Source: a bacterium (GTDB taxonomy: Bacteria > Vulcanimicrobiota > Vulcanimicrobiia > Vulcanimicrobiales > SCRA01). From it: 64,000 bases of DNA. Shown one piece after another: positions 1 to 7,999 of the stretch (position 1 is the stretch's first letter; every line of letters starts with the position of its first letter). Below the pieces are notes generated by a model. That model saw nothing but the letters and a program-made list of their open reading frames with translations, had not been told where the DNA came from and did not search any database. The position numbers and the translations under genes were made by a program. Location: contig SCRI01000063.1 in assembly GCA_004298675.1 (NCBI GenBank), positions 18,540-82,539 on the forward strand, in the 5' to 3' direction.

Positions 1-991
1 GCCGCGCGCGCAGCGCTGCCGTATCCGTGCGCGGCGCGGCGACCGGGGCCGCATTCTCTGCAGCCAGCTGCTGTGCGCGCGGGTCGCTGGCGATCGGTGC
101 AAGCGCCTGCGGGACGAGACCCGAGTAACCCAGCGCCAGTTCCGAGCGCGCCAGCCCCAAACGCGCGGCGGCGTCCGCGGGTACGCTCGCGACGACGCGT
201 TGCAAGGCCGTGCGCGCGTAGGCATAACGCCCCTCGTCGAGATCGTGGAGCGCGTCGCGCGCCGCCTGAGCCGGCGTGCGCTTGTCGATCTCCGGATAGC
301 CTTCAAGGTGCGCGACGCGATCCGGCGAGCCCGGGTGGGTCTCGAAGTAGCGCGAGAAGACGCCGCCGGACTTCTCCTCGATCGAGCCCAGACGCGTCAT
401 GAAATCCACCATCGTCTGTGGATCGAAGCCGGCTTGCGTCATCAACCGCAGACCGTACTCGTCGGCCTTGAGCTCGTGATAGCGGCTGACTTTGAGCAGA
501 TAGAGGCCCGCGGCGAGATCGCCGAAGCGGCTCACCAGCGGCGAGAAGAACTTGAGGATCGTCAGCAGCGTGTTGGCGCCTTTGACCTCCTCGTACATCT
601 TGGTGATGTGGTACTGCTCTTCGTGCCCCAGCTCGTGCCCGAGCACGGCGGCTAGCTCGTCGTCGTCCTGGATGAAGTTGAGCATACCTTTGGTGATGTA
701 GACCGTGCCGCCGGGGAGCGAGAACGCGTTGGGTGTTTCGCTGTCGAGGATGTGCACGGAGTACGGAACGTCACGACGCAGCGTGTGCGCGGTGAGCGTG
801 GCGAAGACGCGGTCGACCCAGGCCGTGAGCAAGGCGTCGTCGTCCACGCGGCCGATCTGCTCGTCGATCGCCCGCTCGATGCGCTGACCGAATTGGATCT
901 CCGCCTGCGAGGTCATCGCGGCGGCGGGCAGCGGAGCCGCCAGCGCAACCACGAGCAGCAACGCGCACAGGCGCGTCAGCGAGGTTCTCAT
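1..991 (-). CDS. M48-family zinc metalloprotease, partial (runs off left edge)
   Basis: The start lies inside the window and the 3' end is beyond base 1; 330 codons are visible. An N-terminal signal peptide (hydrophobic run to an AAA-type cleavage region near residue 25) predicts export. The zinc motif HELGH sits at about residues 118-122 in the context LGHELGHEEQYH, with the downstream third ligand in ELKADEYG, as in BepA/YfgC and other periplasmic M48 proteases that survey outer-membrane protein assembly. Beyond about residue 200 the sequence is alpha-helical and TPR-like, as in BepA. It is transcribed away from the tlpA-like gene across a 97-nt gap. The family is clear; the physiological substrate is unknown. 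Confidence 0.9.
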   Translation of the reverse strand, partial: MRTSLTRLCALLLVVALAAPLPAAAMTSQAEIQFGQRIERAIDEQIGRVDDDALLTAWVDRVFATLTAHTLRRDVPYSVHILDSETPNAFSLPGGTVYITKGMLNFIQDDDELAAVLGHELGHEEQYHITKMYEEVKGANTLLTILKFFSPLVSRFGDLAAGLYLLKVSRYHELKADEYGLRLMTQAGFDPQTMVDFMTRLGSIEEKSGGVFSRYFETHPGSPDRVAHLEGYPEIDKRTPAQAARDALHDLDEGRYAYARTALQRVVASVPADAAARLGLARSELALGYSGLVPQALAPIASDPRAQQLAAENAAPVAAPRTDTAALRAR

Positions 992-1088
992 CGCTGGCGC
1001 GGCAGTTCTCCATCGCGGCGCGGCGACCTTGGTCGCATGCCGCTGCGCCGATAGGCCTTCGATGCCTGGGCGCGTAAGAGTCGCCCCC

Positions 1089-1607
1089 GTGAATCGAAGG
1101 ATGGGGCTGATCGCGCTGGCGACGGCCGTGCTGGCGGGCTGCGGCGGCGGGGGCAAGGGGGCGCCGTCCGCCGGCCCCGGCGCGCTCGTCGGCGCGCCGG
1201 TTGCTAGCTTCACGGTCGCGCGGCTGGGCGGCGGCGAAGAGGGCGTCGGTGATCTGCGCGGCAAGGTCGTGCTGGTGAACTTGTGGGCATCGTGGTGTCC
1301 GCCCTGCCGCCAAGAGATGCCCGATCTCGAGCGCTTCTCCCGCGACGCCGGCAAAGACGGCATCGACGTGGTCGGCATCAACGAGGGCGAGTCCGCGCAG
1401 ACGGCGGCCGCGTTCGCAAAGAAGGCCGGCGTGACGTTCCCCATCCTGCTCGACCTGCAGCAGCGTTACGGTGCGGCGTTCGGTGCGCTCGGTCTGCCGA
1501 CGAGCGTCTTCGTCCGCCGTGACGGCACGGTGGCCGAGGCTATCGACGGTCCCCTCACGTACGCGCAGATGCAAGCCAAGAGCAAGCGCGCACAGGAGGC
1601 ACGATGA
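1089..1607 (+). CDS. TlpA/ResA-like thioredoxin-fold lipoprotein
   Basis: An exported thiol-disulfide protein of 172 aa. The start is set at GTG 1089 so that a short basic n-region and hydrophobic core lead into the lipobox LAGC; ATG 1101 is an alternative and the open frame continues upstream to 1029. The mature part carries the redox motif WCPPC near residues 68-73 and the TlpA signatures LVNLWASWCPPCRQEMP and a GLPT cis-proline loop. TlpA/ResA proteins reduce cytochrome c apoproteins or act as periplasmic reductants. The stop overlaps the start of the next membrane protein (ATGA), which suggests a cytochrome-maturation-like pair. Confidence 0.88.
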   Translation: MNRRMGLIALATAVLAGCGGGGKGAPSAGPGALVGAPVASFTVARLGGGEEGVGDLRGKVVLVNLWASWCPPCRQEMPDLERFSRDAGKDGIDVVGINEGESAQTAAAFAKKAGVTFPILLDLQQRYGAAFGALGLPTSVFVRRDGTVAEAIDGPLTYAQMQAKSKRAQEAR

Positions 1608-2518
1608 GCGAGGCGGCGCTGGCGGCGATCGCGGCGCTGGCCGTCGCGGTTCTGACGTTCGCCCAGGATGCCGTGCCGGGCTTGACGTTCTACCACACCT
1701 GGCAGTACGCGCTAGCGGTAGCCGTGGGAATAGGGCTCGTGGTTCGCCATACGTTGCGCCGGCGCCGTTACCGCGTCGCGATGCTGGGTGTGGCGGCGAT
1801 CGGTCTGGCGGGACTCTACGCCGGCTTGACGGGGGCGGACACGGAGTTGCTGACGCGCGGACCGGGGCAGGTCGTGCACGCCGCGAAGGGCGCGGTGGTG
1901 CGCTTTCCGATCGTGGACGGAGCGCAGGTGCGCACGGGGAGCGCCACCCTCGACGTGACCGGCCGCGGCGCACTGCGGCCGGGCGGACGCAGGTATGTCG
2001 GCACCTCGATCCTGCTCTCCCAGATGCATCCCGCGGCGTATATCGAGGCTTACGATGCGGATGGACGCCACCTCACCGTCACCCAGCCGCAGGGCACCGC
2101 CTTCCTTTCCCCGCTCCTGCTTTTCCCCGCGCGCGCCCATCTGCGCGAGCGCGTCTACGCCATCGACCTCTTCGCGCTTCCAGCTCTCTCGCAGAGCGTG
2201 CAGGCGTTCTACTTCACTCCGGCCGACATCGCCGCCGTGCAGCATATTCCGCCCCCGCGCGATGCCGCGGTTCTGGTTGCGGTAACCGGCAGCGGTCACG
2301 CGCTGCTGCCGCATGGCATCGCCTTCCTCCGGCAGGGCGCCGCCACAGAGGTGGGCGGCGTACGCCTCACCGCCACAATCGGCCGCTACCCGGTGCTGGT
2401 GGTGGCCTCGGCGCCGTGGCCCCCGTTGCTGGCCGGCGGCACGCTCATCGCCTTGGCCGGCCTGGCAATCCGGCGGCGTAAAGAGCGCGCGGCGCTCACC
2501 GTCGACGGCACCGCGTAG
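1604..2518 (+). CDS. Membrane protein of unknown function, ResB-like topology
   Basis: A 304-aa protein translationally coupled to the TlpA-like gene (4-nt overlap). It begins with a helix, then a second membrane segment around residues 32-48 and a third near 57-75. A mainly hydrophilic, probably beta-rich region of about 180 residues follows, and then one C-terminal helix (PPLLAGGTLIALAGLAI) ending in a basic cytoplasmic tail (RRRKER). Helices-periplasmic domain-helix resembles ResB/Ccs1 cytochrome c assembly proteins, and the TlpA neighbour fits, but I see no decisive ResB motif. Treat the family as a hypothesis. Confidence 0.75.
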   Translation: MSEAALAAIAALAVAVLTFAQDAVPGLTFYHTWQYALAVAVGIGLVVRHTLRRRRYRVAMLGVAAIGLAGLYAGLTGADTELLTRGPGQVVHAAKGAVVRFPIVDGAQVRTGSATLDVTGRGALRPGGRRYVGTSILLSQMHPAAYIEAYDADGRHLTVTQPQGTAFLSPLLLFPARAHLRERVYAIDLFALPALSQSVQAFYFTPADIAAVQHIPPPRDAAVLVAVTGSGHALLPHGIAFLRQGAATEVGGVRLTATIGRYPVLVVASAPWPPLLAGGTLIALAGLAIRRRKERAALTVDGTA

Positions 2519-2585
2519 GGGCCAAACGATGCCGGACAAGCCGCCGGCTGGGCGTCCGCTCCGTGGTACAATAGCCGCAGCAGCC

Positions 2586-5228
2586 ATGGCACTTCGACCT
2601 CTGGTCGGCGTCCCAACCAGCGCGCCGGCACCCGGGGCGTTCGGAACGATCGAGCGGCCCAGGCTCTTCGAGCGACTCGACCACGCGCTTGCGTTGCACG
2701 TTGCCTGCATCGTCGCACCCGCGGGCTACGGTAAATCGACGCTCGTTCGTCAGTACCTGGAACGTACCGGGCGTCCACACGCGCGCATCGCGGTTCCCAG
2801 CGGCGGCGGAGTGGCGGCGTTTGCCGGTGCGTTGGCCAAGGGGCTGCACGGGCTCGCTCCGCATGCCGCGGCCGATTTCGGCGGTGCGGCGGAGAGCGCG
2901 CGGCGCGCGCCGCGCCCGGAGGCGGTGCTCGCCGATTGGTTCGCGCATCTGCTGGCGGGCAAGGCGGCGCTGTTGGCGATCGACGACGTCGATCAGCTGC
3001 GTGACGACGCCGGCACCACCTTTCTACGCGAGTTGGTGGAGCGCGCCGGTGACACGAGCTTTCTGATCCTCTCCCGCTCCACGCCGCCGCTGCCGCTGAC
3101 GCGCTGGCTGGCCTACGGCGAAGTCGATTTCCCCATCGACCTCGCGGAGCTGCGTTTTCGTGACGACGAGGTGCGCGCGTACGCGTTGGGCAGCGGGCTG
3201 GAGCTCCCCGCGCGCACGTTGGAGCGCGTGATCCAATTGGCCGAGGGCTGGCCGATGGCCGCCGCGCTGGCGGCCCGTGCCGCGGCGCGAGCCGGCGGCG
3301 ATCTGCGCCAGATCGAGGGCGCCACGCGCGAGATCCTCTTCGACTTCTTCGCACAAGAGATCTTTGCTGCGTTGCCGGACGAGGTACGGCGCTTCGTGGT
3401 CGACACCAGCGTCTTCGACGTGCTCGACATCCCGTTGCTGGAGGCGCATGCGCGCTACGCGCAGGCGCGCGCGGTCCTGGAGCGGCTCCTTCACGACGGT
3501 GTCTTCGTGTTCCGCGACAGCAACGACATCTATCGCTACCAGGGGCTCTTTCGTGCCTTCGCTCGACACGAGCTGAAGCGCCGTCCTACGGTGGAGCGTC
3601 GCGGAGCGTATCTCGCCGCCGCCGAGGCGCTGGTGGCCGGCGAGCGCGATGCGGAGGCGCTGAGCTTACTCATCGAGATCGGGGAACGGAGGCGGGCGCG
3701 GCAGCTCGCCGGAGAGCGCTTTCGCGAGATCTTCCGGGCGGGTCGGGCCGATGCGCTTCTCAGAGCGCTGGACGCGCTGGACGACCCCAACGATCCCGAA
3801 GTGCTGGCGTTGCGTGCGCTGGTCCTTGCGCGTACCGAGCGCGCAGGCGAAGTGCCGGAGTTAGTACGCCGCGTGGAGGCGAGCGGCGAACAGGGGCTGG
3901 CGCGTCTGCAGGCGCGTTTGGCGCTGGCAACCCACTACTCGTATGAGATGCGCTACGCCGAGGCGATGCAGGTGGTGCGTGCGGAGACGGCCGCCATCTT
4001 GCTGCCGCGTACCGTGGCCTTCGATTTCTGTGCCTTGGCGGTCGACGCGCTGACCGAATTAGGGGAAAGCGACGAGGCCCAGCGCTATCTCCAGCAGATG
4101 TCGCCGCTGGCGGCGCCATCGCAACGCTTCCGCGTAGCCTACGCCAATATCGTCCTCGCCTTTAATCGCAGCGACCTCAGCCTAGTGGAGCAGTTTGCGG
4201 ACGCGCTGTTGGCGGAGGCTGAAGCGGAGCACGATCATCATACGGCGGCGCGCGCACGAGTGTGCTTGGCGAAGGTCGCCATGCAGCGTGGCGAATTCGC
4301 AGAGGCGCAACGGTTTGCGCGCGAGTCTGCCGAAGCGTTCCGTTTGGTCGGCGAGGTACATAGCGAGACTTTTGCGCTGATGCGGTTCATCCATGCGGCG
4401 AGTGAAGCGGGGCAGTTCGAGCAGATGCGTGAGGCCATCGATCGGCTCGACGCGCTCGTCGTGCTCGGTATCGGGCGCTGGGCGTACGATATCTGCGTCC
4501 CGCCGGCGCGGGCTTTGGCGCGGGCGGCGTTAGGTGACTTTCAAACAGCGTTCGATGCCGTTGAAGCCTGTCCGGCTCTGCCTGGTGGGAGCTACACGAC
4601 GCTGCGTGTCGCCGAAATCGCCTTCTATGCCGCCGCAGCGGCGCGCCGGGGGGAAGCCGAAGAGCGTGTCAGCGAGTGCCTTCAGCGCGTGCGGGAGGCG
4701 ACGCCGGGGATCGATGCCTCGCAGCGCACGCTGCTGGCGTTGATCTATCTTGCTTGCGCAAACTTAGCGTTAGGGCGGCTGGAGCGCGCGCGCAGCCTGC
4801 TCCAGCAAATCGGCCATACGAAGAAGACCTTGGAGCATCGGGCGCGCCTGCTCTGGGATGTTTCTTGGGCGCTATACCTCGAGGCGAGCGGCCATAGCGA
4901 GGGTGCGGGGCGGCGAAGTGCCGCTACCGAGCGGCTTTCCCAGTCCGGGTTCGAAGGTTTGGCACGGGTCTTCAAACATTTAAGCGTGCCGAGTATGTCT
5001 TTGTCCGGAGACCAATCGGCCGGTGCGTCGCTTGGGAGCCTGACCAAGACAGAGTTGGCGACGCTGGCCATGGCTGCCGAGGGCTTGGCCTCCAAGCAGA
5101 TCGCGGAGCGCTCCGGGCGCAGCCCCCAAACGGTAGACAAACATCTATCGAACGCTCTGCGTAAGTTGGGCTGCCGTTCCCGCGCTGAAGCGGTGGCTCT
5201 GGCACGCCGTCACGGTTTCTTGAATTAG
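2586..5228 (+). CDS. MalT/LAL-type LuxR-family ATP-dependent transcriptional regulator
   Basis: A large signal-transducing ATPase regulator of 880 aa. A Walker A motif (PAGYGKST) lies at about residues 43-50 and a Walker B-like strand (ALLAIDDVDQL) near 127-137. A long helical, TPR-like sensor region follows, ending in a LuxR/GerE helix-turn-helix (LTKTELATLAMAAEGLASKQ onward, about residues 818-880). This is the MalT/LAL architecture, in which an inducer triggers ATP-dependent oligomerisation and promoter activation. ATG 2586 puts the P-loop at a usual distance; ATG 2529 is an in-frame alternative, and a longer open frame to 2313 overlaps the upstream gene and is probably not translated. It is followed by a terminator, so it is transcribed separately from the next small gene. 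Confidence 0.88.
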   Translation: MALRPLVGVPTSAPAPGAFGTIERPRLFERLDHALALHVACIVAPAGYGKSTLVRQYLERTGRPHARIAVPSGGGVAAFAGALAKGLHGLAPHAAADFGGAAESARRAPRPEAVLADWFAHLLAGKAALLAIDDVDQLRDDAGTTFLRELVERAGDTSFLILSRSTPPLPLTRWLAYGEVDFPIDLAELRFRDDEVRAYALGSGLELPARTLERVIQLAEGWPMAAALAARAAARAGGDLRQIEGATREILFDFFAQEIFAALPDEVRRFVVDTSVFDVLDIPLLEAHARYAQARAVLERLLHDGVFVFRDSNDIYRYQGLFRAFARHELKRRPTVERRGAYLAAAEALVAGERDAEALSLLIEIGERRRARQLAGERFREIFRAGRADALLRALDALDDPNDPEVLALRALVLARTERAGEVPELVRRVEASGEQGLARLQARLALATHYSYEMRYAEAMQVVRAETAAILLPRTVAFDFCALAVDALTELGESDEAQRYLQQMSPLAAPSQRFRVAYANIVLAFNRSDLSLVEQFADALLAEAEAEHDHHTAARARVCLAKVAMQRGEFAEAQRFARESAEAFRLVGEVHSETFALMRFIHAASEAGQFEQMREAIDRLDALVVLGIGRWAYDICVPPARALARAALGDFQTAFDAVEACPALPGGSYTTLRVAEIAFYAAAAARRGEAEERVSECLQRVREATPGIDASQRTLLALIYLACANLALGRLERARSLLQQIGHTKKTLEHRARLLWDVSWALYLEASGHSEGAGRRSAATERLSQSGFEGLARVFKHLSVPSMSLSGDQSAGASLGSLTKTELATLAMAAEGLASKQIAERSGRSPQTVDKHLSNALRKLGCRSRAEAVALARRHGFLN

Positions 5229-5230
5229 CC

Positions 5231-5258
5231 TTCTACCTAATTTTCGGTAGAGTTTTTT
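5231..5258 (+). terminator. Rho-independent terminator after the LuxR-family gene
   Basis: Three bases after the stop codon a 7-bp stem (CTACC/GGTAG plus a U-A and a U-G pair) with an 8-nt A/T-rich loop is followed by six T residues at 5253-5258. This is a modest but classical intrinsic terminator in otherwise GC-rich sequence. Confidence 0.7.
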
Positions 5259-5311
5259 AGGTTTGTCCCGCCTACGATGGGCCCAAGGTACTACTAAACT
5301 CTTTTCACCTT

Positions 5312-5316
5312 GGAGG
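5312..5316 (+). promoter_or_regulatory. Strong Shine-Dalgarno for the 50-aa lipoprotein
   Basis: GGAGG lies 7 nt before ATG 5324, one of the better ribosome binding sites in this window. It is the main non-coding evidence that the very short open frame is a real gene. Confidence 0.75.
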
Positions 5317-5323
5317 CTATCGT

Positions 5324-5476
5324 ATGACTCGCGTTCTTGCCGCCCTCGCTCTCGGCGCCAGCATCCTCGGCCTTGCGGCCTGCTCCGGCGGTGCAAGTTC
5401 GATCACTCCGCCTACGCAGAGCGTCACGCAGCAAGGGCAGCATCCCGACAGCGGCGGGCTGCCGCCAAACCTCTAG
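5324..5476 (+). CDS. Small lipoprotein, 50 aa
   Basis: A short gene of 51 codons including the stop. The product begins MTRVLAALALGASILGL and has a clean lipobox (LAAC) near residue 21. Only about 30 mature residues follow, rich in S, T, P, Q and G and ending GGLPPNL. GGAGG is placed 7 nt ahead of the ATG. It sits alone between a terminator and a degenerate HD-GYP gene, all on the same strand. I cannot name a family. A structural micro-lipoprotein or a peptide signal are both possible; only the lipidation signal is visible in the sequence. Confidence 0.72.
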   Translation: MTRVLAALALGASILGLAACSGGASSITPPTQSVTQQGQHPDSGGLPPNL

Positions 5477-5531
5477 TCGGCTCCAGTCTCCTACCGGGTG
5501 AGAAGAACGTAAGGAAGTCGAGACCCCCGTC

Positions 5532-6527
5532 ATGATTGCTACTGCTTGGGACATTCAGCTCGGCCGCGAGTTCGGCGAGCCGTTCACGATCCACGGGACC
5601 GGTGCCGCCCCGGGCGGCAGCCTAGCCGGTCACGGCATCGCCGAGCGGCTGCGCGCCGACCTCGCGGGGCTGCTGGGTGCCCGCAAGCAGGCGATCGTCG
5701 AGGCCATCTTCGACCGGGCCGGATTCGCCTCGGCCCAACAGCTGCCGATCCGCCCTAACAACCTCGCCGCGCAGATGATCGAGTGGATCGTGGCGGGTTT
5801 GGAAGAAGACGACTTCGCGCCGCTGCTCGATTGGGTGCGCGGGCTACATCACCAAGCCGACCGGCGCGCACTGGCCGAGATCGACATCCCGCGCATGCTC
5901 GATTCAGGCTGCGCGCTGGCCATCAGCGCCGCTGCCTCCATTCGCGACGACGTTACCGATATCGCACTCTTCTTTGCCGAACTGCGCCAGGAGCTGCAAG
6001 GCGCCTACGTACGTTCGGCGATTCGAGCGGCCGCGCCGGCAAAGCCGGTGGCGGCTCCGGGGCGAGCGGCCCACCCCCACGGCGCTCGCCCTCGCCGGCT
6101 TGCGGGTGAGATTTCAAAGGCGTTGGGGCTCCAAGAGCGCGCCTGCGCGTTCATGGAGCAATTCGATCGCCTCGGCAACGCGGGCGTGCCCGCCGTCCCG
6201 CCGGAGCTGTTGGGCGATGAGGCACCGCTCTCGCGCGCGGAGCTAGAGTTGGTGGCCGGCCATACCGAGACGGCGGCGCGAGCGGTGGCGCGGCTGGACG
6301 CCTGGCGGGCCATGACCGCGGTAGAGTTGCGCCGCGAGGAGCGCTGGGATGAAGGCGGACGCGGTACTCCGCTGGCATCACGCATCCTGGCAGTAGTCGA
6401 CGCCTACCACGAGTTGTTGGCCAAACACCGTTCGCCGTTGCGTGCTCTCGCTGCGTTGGAGCGTGGCGCCGGCGTGCGCTGGGATCCGGAGGTCGTGGCG
6501 GCGGCGGTGCGGCTGTTGCGTGAGTAG
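5532..6527 (+). CDS. Degenerate HD-GYP-like protein, probably non-catalytic
   Basis: A 331-aa soluble protein. Residues 1 to about 170 are helical and unassigned. Residues about 200-331 align by eye with HD-GYP phosphodiesterase domains: FDRLGNAGVPAVPPELLG for the HDIGKIGIP stretch, AGHTETAARAVARL for the next helix, EERWDEGGRGTPLASRILAV for HHERWDGSGYP-LGARILAV, then DAYHELL and WDPEVVAAA. Several ligands are missing: HD is FD, the paired HH is RE, and GYP is GRG. It should therefore not hydrolyse cyclic di-GMP, although binding is possible. ATG 5532 is the only good start; AAGGAAG lies somewhat far upstream. Confidence 0.75.
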   Translation: MIATAWDIQLGREFGEPFTIHGTGAAPGGSLAGHGIAERLRADLAGLLGARKQAIVEAIFDRAGFASAQQLPIRPNNLAAQMIEWIVAGLEEDDFAPLLDWVRGLHHQADRRALAEIDIPRMLDSGCALAISAAASIRDDVTDIALFFAELRQELQGAYVRSAIRAAAPAKPVAAPGRAAHPHGARPRRLAGEISKALGLQERACAFMEQFDRLGNAGVPAVPPELLGDEAPLSRAELELVAGHTETAARAVARLDAWRAMTAVELRREERWDEGGRGTPLASRILAVVDAYHELLAKHRSPLRALAALERGAGVRWDPEVVAAAVRLLRE

Positions 6528-6620
6528 AGGCGAATGCAAGATGTAGCGCGCGCTTAACAAGCGGTGTGGGCGGCGCGCGCTGGGTGAGGCTTGAGGCCCT
6601 TGTGGTCTCGTCTCCCCGCA

Positions 6621-6652
6621 AAAAAGGGCCGGCATCGATGATGCCGGCCCTT
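6621..6652 (-). terminator. Strong intrinsic terminator of the tldD-tldE operon
   Basis: A perfect 13-bp inverted repeat (arms 6624-6636 and 6640-6652, loop GAT) is followed on the minus strand by a run of U residues (six A on the plus strand at 6620-6625). It lies 16 nt beyond the tldE stop. It may also stop plus-strand transcription from the HD-GYP-like gene, but the U-tract faces the minus-strand operon. Confidence 0.92.
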
Positions 6653-6667
6653 GCTGCGTCTGGTCGC

Positions 6668-7999
6668 CTAGAACTCGGTGCCGCTGGAGAAGTGGAAACG
6701 CTCGATCTTGACGGCTGGGACCACGCATTGATATGAGTAGCCTCCGGTGCGAACCGGCTCGCTGGCGGGCTCGCATGCGCGCAGTGCATCTAGGATCGAC
6801 TGATTGAAGCGCATGTTGCGAACGCCGCCGACGACGCGCCCGTTTTCGATCAGGAACGTGCCGTCGCGCGTCATGCCCGTCACGATCGTTTGACGCTGAT
6901 CCACGGGGCGGATGTACCAGAAGCGTGTGACGAGCAGGCCGCGTTTGGTATGCGCGATCATCTCCTCGCGGCTCTTGGAACCCGGTTCCAGTATCAGCGT
7001 GCGCGGCTGCGGACCGTAGGCGTTGGGCGCGGGCAAGGCGTGCCCGGTGTTCTCCACGCCCAGCCGCCCCGCGTAGTACGCATCGGTGACGACGTGGCGG
7101 CCGATGCCGTGGTCGATCAACGTTACCGGCCGTGTCGCGCTGCCCTCGAAGTCGAACGGCATGCCCAGCACCGCGGGATGCGAGTAGTCGTCCCGGATGG
7201 TCACGTTCTGGCCGGCGTACGCGCGGTCGAGCCCGTCGCTCAGGAAACTGGAGCCGTCAACGTAGGACTGCGCGCTGAAGTGCTGGGCCAAGTAACTGAG
7301 CAGTTCGCCGCATGCCGCCGGCTCCAGGATCACCGTCCAGTCGCCAACGTCCACCGCGCGCGGATCGCTCCCCAGGCGTGCCTTGCCGGCCGCGCGCCCG
7401 CCCACGGCGCTGCCATTGAGCTCGTCCTCGTCGCGCGTGTATTGCTCCGCAAAGCCTGTGGAGGTGGCGGCGTTGGCCTTGACGTTGATCGCGGCATCGG
7501 TGGCGTCGTAGGAAGCCACGAGGCCCGCGCTCGTGGCCAGCGTGATCCCGCTCGAGCCGGTGGTCACGAAGCCCGCCCCCCACTGCTCTTGATCCTCCAT
7601 CTGCCTGAAGATGGCTTTGGCGATCTCGGCGCGGCGCTGCGGTTGAGCCTGCGCCGTGGCATCGACGAAGGCGCCCGGCGGCGTGCCAAACGTTGCCGGT
7701 CCCGCTAACGGCTGCAGTTCCGCGTCTTCGGGGGAGAGGTGTGCGATTTCCAGTGCGCGCTGCGCGGCGCCGCGTAGTCCCGCGTCGTCGAGCACGTCAC
7801 ACGAAGCCACGCCTTGGCGTTTGCCTGCCACGGCGCGGATGCGCACGGTGATGCTGCGCTGCGCCACGTTCTGGTGGATCGAGTTGTGGGTGAAGCGCGT
7901 CAGCGCCGAATCCTCGTCGAAGACGCAGACTTCCGTAGCAGGAGCCGCCGAGAGCTCGATGGCACGGCGCGCCAGCGCCTCGCGCTCGCTAGCCTGCAT
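6668..7999 (-). CDS. tldE: TldE/PmbA-family metalloprotease subunit
   Basis: Non-catalytic partner of TldD in the TldD/TldE heterodimeric protease, known for microcin B17 maturation, CcdA degradation and processing of other modified peptides. The 443-aa product starts MQASEREALARRAIEL; this start lies 11 nt inside the end of tldD, giving translational coupling. Family features include the N-terminal VRIRAVAGKRQGVASCD strand region, DDYSHPAVLGMPFDFEGSAT and the C-terminal VTGMTRDGTFLIENGRVVGG. No HExxxH motif is present, as expected for the E subunit. Confidence 0.9.
   Translation of the reverse strand: MQASEREALARRAIELSAAPATEVCVFDEDSALTRFTHNSIHQNVAQRSITVRIRAVAGKRQGVASCDVLDDAGLRGAAQRALEIAHLSPEDAELQPLAGPATFGTPPGAFVDATAQAQPQRRAEIAKAIFRQMEDQEQWGAGFVTTGSSGITLATSAGLVASYDATDAAINVKANAATSTGFAEQYTRDEDELNGSAVGGRAAGKARLGSDPRAVDVGDWTVILEPAACGELLSYLAQHFSAQSYVDGSSFLSDGLDRAYAGQNVTIRDDYSHPAVLGMPFDFEGSATRPVTLIDHGIGRHVVTDAYYAGRLGVENTGHALPAPNAYGPQPRTLILEPGSKSREEMIAHTKRGLLVTRFWYIRPVDQRQTIVTGMTRDGTFLIENGRVVGGVRNMRFNQSILDALRACEPASEPVRTGGYSYQCVVPAVKIERFHFSSGTEF

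Noticed and set aside
771-1973. A 400-codon minus-strand frame antisense to the tlpA-like gene
   Set aside because: Arg/Pro/Ala-rich composition without any domain; it is the mirror of GC-rich coding sequence on the plus strand. Similar long antisense frames at 1712-2710, 24867-26177, 27007-28215 and 40884-42281 were dropped for the same reason.
2313-2585. N-terminal extension of the LuxR-family gene to 2313
   Set aside because: It overlaps the preceding membrane-protein gene in another frame and adds residues with no family similarity.
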